Shown here: positions 1 to 8,282 of the stretch, in pieces
Position numbering within the stretch: position 1 is the stretch's first letter
How the letters are laid out: every line of letters begins with the position of its first letter
Origin: RYN-433 sp036558265
GTDB taxonomy: Bacteria > Planctomycetota > Phycisphaerae > Tepidisphaerales > Tepidisphaeraceae
Reading direction: 5' to 3'
DNA length: 9,984 nucleotides
NCBI GenBank assembly: GCA_036558265.1
Contig: DATBFY010000585.1
Location: forward strand, 1-9,984
Translations under genes and position numbers: made by a program
The notes under the pieces: model-generated
What the model saw: only the letters and a program-made list of their open reading frames with translations
What the model was told of the DNA's origin: nothing
The model's database searches: none

Positions 1-1554
<1,554 letters not shown>

Positions 1555-1603
1555 CGCTGCAGGATCTTAACAAATCCGCGCCGCGCCGGAACAGCCGACG
1601 ACC

Positions 1604-4600
1604 TCAAACGCGTGCGGACGAAGAAACCTTGCGGACGCTGAACGGCGGTGGCGAAGGCTTCTTCGGAGCAGCCAGCTTCGCCTTCGGCTTGGCGGCGGCG
1701 GCGACGAGTTTCGTGGTGGAGATTTTCGCGGCAGGCTCGACCGGCATGGCGGCAGCCGCCGGGATCGGCAGATTGCTGTTGTACCGCTGGGCTAGGATGA
1801 CCAGGTCGTTGAAGTCCACGTCGCCATCGAGGTCGAAGTCGCCGTCGGACCAGGTTGGGTTCCCGGTGGTGTTGTAGTGCTGGGCGAGCACGACCAGGTC
1901 GTTGAAATCGACGGCCCGGTCGTGGTTGGCGTCGCCGGCGAGGAGGAAGAAGTCGAGCGTGAGATCAGTGGCGAGGGGGTTGCCCGAGAGGTCTGCGACG
2001 GCACTTGCCGGGATCGTCAGGCGGTAGTCGCCGTCAGGTGGTAGTCCGGCGGGTCCGCCTACCGTGACTCTGAGCGTATGGGTGCGCGGGTCGTAGTCGG
2101 ACCGAAACAGATCAGTTGGAAGCGACGCGCCAGTGGCGCGGTTGGTCAGGATGAACGCGGAGGAATCGAGGGAGACGTCCTCGTTGAAGGTGGCGGTGAT
2201 CGTGGGCGCCATCGCCTGCGCGAAACTCTGGCTCCAGAGGGTCGGGGCCCACGTGTCGGTGAATCGCCAGGGTTCAAATCCGGAGACGCTGTCATTTCCC
2301 TCGATGTAGACGGCGCGGTCGAGCTCCACGACGCGCAAGCTGAGCATGCCTTGGACGGTGCCGGGCGTCAGGTCCTGGACGAGATAGGTGCCGTCGGCGG
2401 TGCCGTCACTGGTCCAGAGTTCGGGGCCGGTGGCGCCGTCGTCGCCGGCGAAGAAGAGGCGGCCGAGCGCGAGGTTCAAAACGCGGGGTGGGATGACGCC
2501 GGCGGGCCCGATCATTTTGACGGCGGTCGTGGTCTGCGGTGTGCCGGCGCTCTGCCAGAGTTCATAGCCGCCCGCGGCGTTGGTGGCGAAGAAGTAGAGC
2601 CGCCCGCCCATGTTGACCAGGCTGTTGGGATTGGACGTGGCGGTGCCCGGCCGGATGTCGGCCAGGCGAATCGTGCCGGCGGGCGTGCCGTCGGTTCGCC
2701 AAGGCTCCGAGCCGGTCGTGCCGTCCTCCGCGGTGAAGTAGAGATATGGGCCGGCGACGGTCAGGGCGGCGATCTTGGGGTCGAGCGAGCCGGGTCGGAT
2801 GGAGGTGACGCGGACGGTGTCGGCGGCCGTTCCGTCGGTGCGCCAGATTTCGGAGCCTTCGACGGGATCGCTGGCGGCGAAGTAGAGCATGCCGTCGAAG
2901 ACCGTCAGCGCGCCGGGATTCGAGCTTCCCGATCCGGGGTAAATGTCCGCGACGCGCTGTGTACCGGCGGCGGTGCCATCCGTGCGCCACAGCTCGGTGC
3001 CATTTCCGTCCGTTGCGGTGAAGTAGAGGATTCCGTCGAAGACTACTGGCCAATCGAACCCGCCTGACGCCGTGCCCGGGTTGATGTCCTTAAGCAGCGT
3101 GGTCCCACCCGCCGTGCCGTCGCTGATCCAGATCTCGCGACCGTGCGCGTTGTCAGCAACGCTGAAGACGAGGCGCCCGTTGTACGCGATCAGTGTCTCG
3201 GGCCATGAGCCGGTCGAGCCGGGAACGATGTCTTTGACGAGGTGCGTTCCCGCGGGCGTACCGTCGGTGAGCCAGAGTTCCTGGTCGTTGGAGCTCCTGA
3301 ATGCGGCGAAGTAGGCCAGATCGTTGACGACGGTCACCTGGTTGGGGTTGCCGTAACCGGAGCCTGGAAAGGTGTCGGCGAGAAGGGTTGCGCTGCCAAA
3401 CGCATCCACCGCCCAGAGTTCGTTCCCGTGAACGGGCTCGTGGGCCGTCATCAGCAATTGCCCGTTGAGAGGCGCCCAGATGAACGGTTCGGAGTGGCCG
3501 GTGCCCGGATAGATGTCGCGCAGGATGCCGGTGCCCGCGGTCGTGCCGTCGCTGACCCAGAACTCCTGGCCGGTGACCGGGTCGTCGTTGCGCCAGATGA
3601 AGCGGCCGTTGATCGCCAGGGGAAGCGAGGGGGCGCGGGTTCCGGGCGGGCTGATGCTCGCGATCAGAGACGTCGAGGGCGCCGTGCCGGCGGTGGTGTA
3701 AAGCGAATAGCCCGCAGCGGACGTACCGAGCGTGAAGAACAGCCGTGTCCCAACGCCGGTCAGGTTGACGGGGGCGGCGCCCGATCCCGCTGATGCAAGA
3801 CTGGTGACCAGTGACGCCGTGTCGGCTCCCGCGGGCACGCGGTAGATCTGCGGGCCGGCCGTGGGGTGATTGGCGCCGATGTAAAGGTCATTGCCCAGGG
3901 CGCCGATGTCGGCCGGGTTCGGAAAGCCGCCGCCGATCGTCTGCGCCGTAGTCGAACCCGCCTTGATGCGGTAGACGCCCGCGCCCGTCCCGGAGGTGCG
4001 GTTGAAGTACAAGAAGCCGCTGGCGATCACAATTCGTCCGAGGGGTGAAGTGCTATTCTGCACGATAAATGTCGTGCCGGACGTCCCGTCGCTGGTCCAG
4101 AGTTGTCCGCCCTGATCGCTGAAGTAGACGCGATTGTCGAACGCCGTAAGCCGGTACAGAAGACTCGAGAACTTGATTCCCTCGACAAAGGTGGCGTTGC
4201 CGGGGACTCCGGTGCTCTTCCACAACCCCTGCTTGCTCGCCGACCCGCCGTCCGAATAGAAGTACACCGTCCCGTTCGCGACGGCGATGCCGAGCGCGCT
4301 GCTCGTGCTGCTCTGGCCCTGGGCGCCGGAGCGGATGTCCGCCACGAGCTGAGTGCCGGCATCCGTGCCGTCGCTGACCCAGAGTTCGCGGCCGTGGACG
4401 CCGTCGTCGGCGTAAAAGTAGACCTTGTTCCCGGCGGCGGTCATGCGCGATGGGATGGAATTGGCGCGGCCCGGATTGATGTCTTTGACGAGGACGGTGC
4501 CTTGGCTGGTGCCGTCGCTCTTCCACAGCTCGGCACCGGTGACATCGTCCCCGGCGATGAAGTAGAGCGTACCATCATCGGTGGCGGCGAAATCGTCGGC

Positions 4601-4876
4601 GCCGCCGGAGGCCAGTCCGGGATACACGTCCTTGACGAGCGTCGTTCCGTCGGTCGTGCCGTCGGTCTTCCACAGTTCCCAACCGTGCACACCGTCGTGC
4701 GCGGTGAAGTACGCAACGCTGCCCACGCGAAAGACCTCGCGGGAGACGTAGTCGTACCCGGGGGTCGGGTCGATATCAGCCGCGAGAGAGCCGGACAGGA
4801 GCAGGCGCGATTCGAGGGGGGAAAGGGCTACAGGCCGACGTTTTCGTGCGCGATCGGCAGATGGGGCCTTCGGCAT
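1604..4876 (-). CDS. Exported ELWxxDGT-repeat protein with C-terminal dockerin
   Basis: Large secreted or surface protein of 1090 aa; function unknown. The basic N-terminus is followed by LESRLLLSG (21-29), a variant of the planctomycetal LEPR-XLL motif found at the start of exported proteins. Residues about 67-870 are ELWxxDGT repeats, each roughly 45-50 aa (for example ELWKSDGT, EIWRTDGT, EPWRTDGT), expected to form beta-propeller-like blades. Repeats between about 215 and 400 have decayed motifs (GLWKSTG, VYRIKAG, LYTTAG). Residues about 877-977 look like a bacterial Ig-like domain (ATFNEDVSLDSSAF ... LTIPASAVADLSGNPLATD). A type I dockerin follows at about 981-1034, with two calcium-loop segments (GDANHDRAVDFNDL and GDFDLDGDVDFNDL). 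An Ala/Lys/Pro-rich tail of about 56 residues ends the protein. The ATG has a strong Shine-Dalgarno (AAGGGAGG, 4882-4889) and a sigma70-type promoter at 4919-4947. The repeats may bind polysaccharide or protein, but this is inference. Confidence 0.95.
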   Translation of the reverse strand: MPKAPSADRARKRRPVALSPLESRLLLSGSLAADIDPTPGYDYVSREVFRVGSVAYFTAHDGVHGWELWKTDGTTDGTTLVKDVYPGLASGGADDFAATDDGTLYFIAGDDVTGAELWKSDGTSQGTVLVKDINPGRANSIPSRMTAAGNKVYFYADDGVHGRELWVSDGTDAGTQLVADIRSGAQGQSSTSSALGIAVANGTVYFYSDGGSASKQGLWKSTGVPGNATFVEGIKFSSLLYRLTAFDNRVYFSDQGGQLWTSDGTSGTTFIVQNSTSPLGRIVIASGFLYFNRTSGTGAGVYRIKAGSTTAQTIGGGFPNPADIGALGNDLYIGANHPTAGPQIYRVPAGADTASLVTSLASAGSGAAPVNLTGVGTRLFFTLGTSAAGYSLYTTAGTAPSTSLIASISPPGTRAPSLPLAINGRFIWRNDDPVTGQEFWVSDGTTAGTGILRDIYPGTGHSEPFIWAPLNGQLLMTAHEPVHGNELWAVDAFGSATLLADTFPGSGYGNPNQVTVVNDLAYFAAFRSSNDQELWLTDGTPAGTHLVKDIVPGSTGSWPETLIAYNGRLVFSVADNAHGREIWISDGTAGGTTLLKDINPGTASGGFDWPVVFDGILYFTATDGNGTELWRTDGTAAGTQRVADIYPGSGSSNPGALTVFDGMLYFAASDPVEGSEIWRTDGTAADTVRVTSIRPGSLDPKIAALTVAGPYLYFTAEDGTTGSEPWRTDGTPAGTIRLADIRPGTATSNPNSLVNMGGRLYFFATNAAGGYELWQSAGTPQTTTAVKMIGPAGVIPPRVLNLALGRLFFAGDDGATGPELWTSDGTADGTYLVQDLTPGTVQGMLSLRVVELDRAVYIEGNDSVSGFEPWRFTDTWAPTLWSQSFAQAMAPTITATFNEDVSLDSSAFILTNRATGASLPTDLFRSDYDPRTHTLRVTVGGPAGLPPDGDYRLTIPASAVADLSGNPLATDLTLDFFLLAGDANHDRAVDFNDLVVLAQHYNTTGNPTWSDGDFDLDGDVDFNDLVILAQRYNSNLPIPAAAAMPVEPAAKISTTKLVAAAAKPKAKLAAPKKPSPPPFSVRKVSSSARV
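1775..1936 (-). other. Type I dockerin domain coding segment
   Basis: Residues about 981-1034 of the ELWxxDGT protein. Two similar halves, GDANHDRAVDFNDLVVLAQH and GDFDLDGDVDFNDLVILAQR, each carry the Asp/Asn pattern of an EF-hand-like calcium loop followed by a hydrophobic helix. The duplicated loop-helix is the hallmark of dockerin I. In planctomycetes such dockerins usually occur in exported proteins without a known cellulosome, so the binding partner is not predictable from this window. Confidence 0.85.
2267..4678 (-). repeat. ELWxxDGT protein-repeat tract (about 18 units)
   Basis: Coding repeats of about 45-50 codons within the exported protein, covering residues about 67-870. Each unit typically runs: E-[LIPF]-W-x-x-DGT, then GT-x-LV-x-DI-x-PG, then a variable stretch, then a YF-type strand. 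The best-kept units are at both ends; the middle units (roughly residues 215-400) keep spacing but lose the glutamate and DGT. The units differ clearly in DNA sequence, so this is an old, diverged array rather than a recent duplication. Confidence 0.85.
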
Positions 4877-4881
4877 ACTCG

Positions 4882-4889
4882 CCTCCCTT
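4882..4889 (-). promoter_or_regulatory. Shine-Dalgarno of the ELWxxDGT gene
   Basis: On the minus strand AAGGGAGG ends 5 bases before the ATG at 4876. It is the strongest ribosome binding site in the window and fixes the start of the gene. Confidence 0.8.
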
Positions 4890-4918
4890 GAGGTGAAGAA
4901 CTGATGGATATGCCCCGA

Positions 4919-4947
4919 TTGATACGTTCAGCGGACTCAGCTGTCAA
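4919..4947 (-). promoter_or_regulatory. Sigma70-type promoter of the ELWxxDGT gene
   Basis: On the minus strand a perfect -35 box TTGACA (4947-4942) is followed by a 17-base spacer and a -10 box TATCAA (4924-4919, 4 of 6 matches to TATAAT). Transcription would begin around 4910, giving a leader of about 35 bases before the ATG at 4876. The match and ideal spacing make this the best promoter candidate in the window. It implies that the ELWxxDGT gene is transcribed independently of the upstream DUF6797 gene. Confidence 0.65.
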
Positions 4948-4993
4948 GTGCATTGTTTCATTGCGCGATCGGCTCAAAATCACGCCGTAATCC

Positions 4994-5006
4994 GCGCATC
5001 ATGCGC
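4994..5006 (-). terminator. Small GC hairpin after the DUF6797 gene (possible weak terminator)
   Basis: GCGCA-TGA-TGCGC forms a short perfect stem starting about 20 bases after the DUF6797 stop at 5028. The only T-run on the minus strand (GATTTT) comes about 13 bases after the stem, so this is not a classic intrinsic terminator. It may only slow polymerase or protect the 3' end. Confidence 0.25.
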
Positions 5007-5027
5007 TTCCCAATGCGCGCGTCAGTG

Positions 5028-7529
5028 TCACCCCCGGTGCCCTTGGCGCGTTTCGCGGTTCTGCTGCGTTCCCGGCAGGCGGTTGATCGTGTTGTGAATC
5101 GTGTGCTTGATCGCCACCCCGTCGGCCGATTTCAGGTTCACCTGGATCTGCATCTGCATCACCGGCCCAAGATTCGGGATGTGAAGGGTCACGGTTCGCT
5201 GGTCGTCGCTCAGCGTTACCGCGCTCAACTCCACATCATCCTGTCCCTCCTTCTTCGGATCCGACACGCGGTAGTGCTTCGACCCGTAATTCTGCGTCCA
5301 GCGATAATTCCACTGCTGGATCGCGTAGCTCGCAGCGTCCTCGGCCGACGCCTTGTCCAGCGCATCGCTGAAGCTGATCGCGATCGCGTCCTTCTGCACG
5401 TGCAGCGCCGTGGGCAGGTGGACCGGCTGACCCGTGTACGCGATCCGATAAAACCCGCCCGCCTGGGTACAGTTGGTTGCCCAGCCGACCAGTCCGCAGC
5501 AATAGAGTTGTCCGTCGGCGGGATTGAAGCGGGCGCGCATCACGCCGGTGGGAAAGGCGATGCCAGGGATGGGGACGACGCCCCCCTGCGGCACGCCATC
5601 AACCGTCTCGTGGAGCACCAGGAAAACCTTTCCCGTGCCATATGACGTGTGGAGCAGTTGCCCCTTGAGCGGCCCCCAGCGCTCGCTGGTCACCCAGACG
5701 TCTTCCGCGGGCGAGCGATCGACGTTCACCGGGATCCAGCACAGCGGCGGATCATATCCCTCCTTCGGCGTGCGCTTGGGCGCGGTGTAGCCCCAGATGT
5801 TGCCGAAAAACGGCGGCCGCTCCGACGTGGCCGAAGGGACGAACAGGTTGATCCGATTCGCCGGGGTCCAGAACCCTTCCTGGTCGGTGACGACGATCTC
5901 GCCCGCCGGCCCCAGCGCGACACCGTTGGCGGCACGAAATCCGGTCGCGAGCACGTCGGTGCGTTGGCCGTCCTTCGAGATGCGCAGGATCGTGCCGTGG
6001 TGCGGCGTCACCGCATCCAGCGCGTGGCGGGCGCTCTTGGCGTAATAGAAGTTGCCTTGGGCATCGGTCTGGAGTCCCATCGCGAACTCGTGGAAATGCT
6101 CGGTGACGAACGCGTCGTTGTTCACGCACTCGATGAAGTCGATCTCGCCGTCGCCGTTGAGATCGTGAAGCCGGGCGAGTTGGTCGCGGCAGAGAACGTA
6201 AATCACGGATTGCCGATTGCCGATTGCCGATTGCGGATTGGTGAGGATCTTCAGGCCCAATGGTTGGAAGAGCCCGGTGGCGATGCGGCGCCAGGTCAGG
6301 TGATCGAGCTTGTCGTCAATGCCGGAGACGAGCCAGACGTCGCCGTCCCACGTGCAGATGGCCGCGCTGTGGCCGTCGGGGAAGAAGTCGAACCCGCCGA
6401 AGCGCATGCGCGACTTGTACGGATTGGCGTCCGGCGCGGTCAGGGTGTCGGCGCGAAACGCGCCGGCGTCCTTGCCGATGACGCCCGTCGTGGCTAGCTC
6501 CTGCGGGTATCGCGGCGGGCCGCCGTGTAAGAGGGAAGACAAATCCGCCGGCGCCGGCGACGCCGTCGCGGCCGCGGTGAAGGTCTGGAGCGATCCGGCG
6601 TCAACGCGGGCAATGAGGAGCTTGATCTTCGCCGGCGTGGCGGAGGCGGGGATGTGCAAGCGCAGCTGGGATTCGCCGGCAATCGAGAAGACCATCTGGT
6701 TGGTTGCGCCGCGCGCGACCACGGCGATCGCGCCGGTGGATGGCGAAGTTGTAGCTTGGGTCGGGGGGCGCGCGAGGTCTCCCAGGACCGCGACGCTCCC
6801 TTCCGCGGTGGCGCGGCGTGCACGGCCGGGTGGATGGAACGTCGCCAGGATGCCGGCGGTCTTCACTGGATGTTCGAGGACTTCCAGGTCGAGATCGGCT
6901 GACGATCTTGCGATGTTCAGCGTGCGCGTGATCAGCGGAATCGCACCGGCACGTTCAAGACTCGGGCTGTCCAGCACCGGCGTGCCATCCACCGTATATG
7001 CAAGGATCACCTGCTGGCCGTGCAGGTACAGGCCCGTGTATTGGGCATGATCGTGCGAGAGCGGCCCGTACGGCCGGTTCTGCCAATCCTTCGATTCCTT
7101 CGTGTAGTCGGTCGAAGGATAGCGCGTCCGCGGGTCATCGAAGCTCCCACCGTGGCCCCAGCCCGGTCCCACCGACGATCCGAAGATCGGCTGGCCAACC
7201 ACGCTCGGCCACACGCGGTGCGTGCCATCGTAGAGCACGCTCTTGAAGTCGATGAACCCGCCGGTCCAGGCCAGCGAGTAACGCAGCAGGTCCTCGTCGA
7301 ACAGGACGTACGTCTGCGATTTGGCATCCAGCCGAATCGCGATCCCCTTCTGCGTGATGTTGCGGTTGGGGTACGCCGATTCGATGCTGGCCGAAAGCGT
7401 CGGCCCGTAATCCATCTCCAGCCACGGCTTGGGCGGCGGGGCCTTGGCCGGGGCGGCTGCCAGCGCGGCGAACCCGCCCCAGAACAGCAACGCAGTCAAG
7501 GCACATTGGGGTATGTACGGGCTCATCAT
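5028..7529 (-). CDS. Exported DUF6797 / sugar-dehydrogenase-like beta-propeller protein
   Basis: Secreted or periplasmic protein of 833 aa, substrate unknown. An apparent signal peptide covers about residues 1-26 (hydrophobic core LTALLFWGGFAALAAA). Residues about 33-215 match the DUF6797 type, with YGPTLSASIE near 41-50, DFKSVLYDGTHRVWP near 94-108 and PYGPL...YTGLYLHG near 153-171. From about residue 375 (MRFGGFDFFPDG) to about 705 the protein resembles a six-bladed glucose/sorbosone-dehydrogenase-like propeller (CTWDGDVWLVSGID, LHDLNGDGEIDF, FRAANGVALGPAGEIVVTDQ). The C-terminal 120 residues look like a beta-rich extension. I see no CxxCH haem motif, although many relatives carry a cytochrome c domain. 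The start overlaps the yqeY stop (ATGA). A second ATG follows directly at 7526 and is better spaced from the GGGGA at 7535-7531; either could be used. Residues 430-441 are encoded by a 7-bp tandem repeat. A role in oxidising or binding sugars is inference from the fold. Confidence 0.93.
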   Translation of the reverse strand: MMSPYIPQCALTALLFWGGFAALAAAPAKAPPPKPWLEMDYGPTLSASIESAYPNRNITQKGIAIRLDAKSQTYVLFDEDLLRYSLAWTGGFIDFKSVLYDGTHRVWPSVVGQPIFGSSVGPGWGHGGSFDDPRTRYPSTDYTKESKDWQNRPYGPLSHDHAQYTGLYLHGQQVILAYTVDGTPVLDSPSLERAGAIPLITRTLNIARSSADLDLEVLEHPVKTAGILATFHPPGRARRATAEGSVAVLGDLARPPTQATTSPSTGAIAVVARGATNQMVFSIAGESQLRLHIPASATPAKIKLLIARVDAGSLQTFTAAATASPAPADLSSLLHGGPPRYPQELATTGVIGKDAGAFRADTLTAPDANPYKSRMRFGGFDFFPDGHSAAICTWDGDVWLVSGIDDKLDHLTWRRIATGLFQPLGLKILTNPQSAIGNRQSVIYVLCRDQLARLHDLNGDGEIDFIECVNNDAFVTEHFHEFAMGLQTDAQGNFYYAKSARHALDAVTPHHGTILRISKDGQRTDVLATGFRAANGVALGPAGEIVVTDQEGFWTPANRINLFVPSATSERPPFFGNIWGYTAPKRTPKEGYDPPLCWIPVNVDRSPAEDVWVTSERWGPLKGQLLHTSYGTGKVFLVLHETVDGVPQGGVVPIPGIAFPTGVMRARFNPADGQLYCCGLVGWATNCTQAGGFYRIAYTGQPVHLPTALHVQKDAIAISFSDALDKASAEDAASYAIQQWNYRWTQNYGSKHYRVSDPKKEGQDDVELSAVTLSDDQRTVTLHIPNLGPVMQMQIQVNLKSADGVAIKHTIHNTINRLPGTQQNRETRQGHRG
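6207..6241. repeat. Heptameric tandem repeat (5 copies of GATTGCC type) inside a coding region
   Basis: Five consecutive 7-bp units on the plus strand: GGATTGC, CGATTGC, CGATTGC, CGATTGC, GGATTGG. The three central units are identical and the outer two differ only at their first or last base. On the coding strand it reads as TNPQSAIGNRQS (residues 430-441 of the DUF6797 protein). It joins LFQPLGLKIL to VIYVLCRDQL, which would otherwise be continuous propeller strands. It resembles the short tandem heptamer repeats found scattered between genes in cyanobacteria and other genomes. Confidence 0.9.
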
Positions 7530-7960
7530 TTCCCCGCCAGCCGGCGCTTGATCGCGGCATTGGCCAGGGCGGGATCAACCTGCTGCCCATGCGCTTTCAT
7601 GAACGCTCCCATCGCCTGCCCCATCTGCTTTTCCGTAAAGCTGCTCTGGCCCAGGAATGTTTCGACAAGCTGATCGGTTTCTTCAGGAGAGGCCCGTTTT
7701 GGGAGATATTCCTCAACCACGGCCAGTTCGGACTTAAGCTGAGCGACCTCGGCCGGTTTACCCAGTTTCTCGTATTCTTCCATACTCTTGCGGAGTTTTT
7801 TGGCATAAGCCGCGATGGCTTCCTCTTCCGTGATCTTTTTTGGCGCCAAGTCGATATTCTTGACGTCGCTGATGAGCATCCGGATAACCTGAAGCCGGTC
7901 TTTCTGGCCGGCCTTCAGGGCGGATTTCATATCTTCCTGGAGTTTTGACAGAACGCTCAT
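7526..7960 (-). CDS. yqeY: GatB/YqeY domain-containing protein
   Basis: Small cytosolic protein of 144 aa, close to the usual YqeY length of about 145-150. The family resembles the tail domain of the GatB subunit of the Asp/Glu-tRNA amidotransferase and is thought to act in tRNA-linked metabolism, but its reaction is not settled. Family hallmarks are MKSALKAGQKDRLQVIRMLISDVKN (11-35, two parts: MKSALKAGQKD and RLQVIRMLISDVKN), EEEAIAAYAKKLRKS near 45-59, the YLPKRASPEE turn near 84-93 and the C-terminal helix MGQAMGAFMKAHG ... VDPALANAAIKRRL. The start has GGAG (7971-7968) seven bases upstream. Its TGA overlaps the ATG of the DUF6797 gene, so the two are likely translated from one message, an unusual pairing of a cytosolic and an exported product. 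It is divergent from rho. Confidence 0.95.
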   Translation of the reverse strand: MSVLSKLQEDMKSALKAGQKDRLQVIRMLISDVKNIDLAPKKITEEEAIAAYAKKLRKSMEEYEKLGKPAEVAQLKSELAVVEEYLPKRASPEETDQLVETFLGQSSFTEKQMGQAMGAFMKAHGQQVDPALANAAIKRRLAGK

Positions 7961-7967
7961 TTTTGCA

Positions 7968-7971
7968 CTCC
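7968..7971 (-). promoter_or_regulatory. Shine-Dalgarno of yqeY
   Basis: GGAG on the minus strand, seven bases before the ATG at 7960. Standard position, supporting this start. Confidence 0.6.
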
Positions 7972-7998
7972 GTAGTAGATGATGGTATAAGGGCAGCT

Positions 7999-8026
7999 AT
8001 CCTAGCAGAGGGGTGCCTTCCGTCCA
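7999..8026 (-). promoter_or_regulatory. Possible sigma70-type promoter of yqeY
   Basis: On the minus strand TGGACG (8026-8021, 4 of 6 to TTGACA), a 16-base spacer, then TAGGAT (8004-7999, 4 of 6 to TATAAT). It would give a leader of about 30 bases before the yqeY ATG. The boxes are weak and chance matches are likely in a region this size. A second AT-rich hexamer, TATACC, lies just downstream without a partner -35. Confidence 0.3.
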
Positions 8027-8046
8027 TCGCTGCTCGCCCCCTTTGG

Positions 8047-8065
8047 GTTGACCTTCGGGTCGAAC
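8047..8065. other. Hairpin with TTCG tetraloop upstream of rho
   Basis: GTTGACC-TTCG-GGTCGAAC folds as a 7-bp stem with one bulged G and the very stable C(TTCG)G tetraloop when read on the plus strand. It has no T-run on either side, so it is not an intrinsic terminator. If the rho transcript starts further left it would lie in the rho leader. Confidence 0.35.
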
Positions 8066-8282
8066 GTCCTCTCTGCATGGATTCTCTGGACAACCGGATC
8101 GCGAATGGGTGACTCGCACGTCACGCTCCGCGCAGGCTAAAAGCGAACCTTGTCGGTGCGCGACGACCGATGCGCGGGAGCCGTGGGGGTCGGCAGGTAC
8201 ATTTCAGCGCGAGGTTGACGGGCCCGGTGCGGGGCGGTCATCGGGCGTCATTCCCGCGCGTTTTTCGGGGATCGGGTTTCAT

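Larger units (their letters stand above)
7961..8282. other. Divergent intergenic region between yqeY and rho
   Basis: A 322-base spacer from which yqeY is read leftward and rho rightward. It holds the yqeY Shine-Dalgarno and a weak promoter candidate near 7999-8026, and a TTCG-loop hairpin at 8047-8065. I see no convincing sigma70 pair on the plus strand for rho. TTGACG (8214-8219) has no -10 box at the right distance. An open frame in phase with rho extends back to a GTG at 8109, but its composition is not Rho-like. The long rho leader (up to about 200 bases) could carry autoregulation, as known for rho in other bacteria; nothing in the sequence proves it. Confidence 0.5.

Noticed and set aside
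1555..1603. Promoter candidate (TAAGAT) before the sigma54 activator
   Set aside because: There is no -35 partner at a sensible distance, and the 49-base gap is also compatible with read-through from the ELWxxDGT gene.
2078..3067. Plus-strand frame of 329 codons opposite the ELWxxDGT gene
   Set aside because: Its product repeats simply because it is antisense to the ELWxxDGT repeats; no domain of its own.
6207..6241. Possible CRISPR-like array
   Set aside because: The units are 7 bases with no spacers, so this is a simple tandem repeat.
8047..8066. tRNA T-arm-like sequence (GTTCGACCC) on the minus strand
   Set aside because: No matching T-stem, anticodon arm or acceptor stem surrounds it; it is explained by the TTCG hairpin.
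8109..8282. GTG start at 8109 giving Rho a 58-residue extension
   Set aside because: The extension is Arg/Gly/Ser-rich with no resemblance to the Rho N-terminal helical domain, and Rho-like sequence begins at the ATG at 8283. Not fully excluded, since the ATG also lacks a good Shine-Dalgarno.
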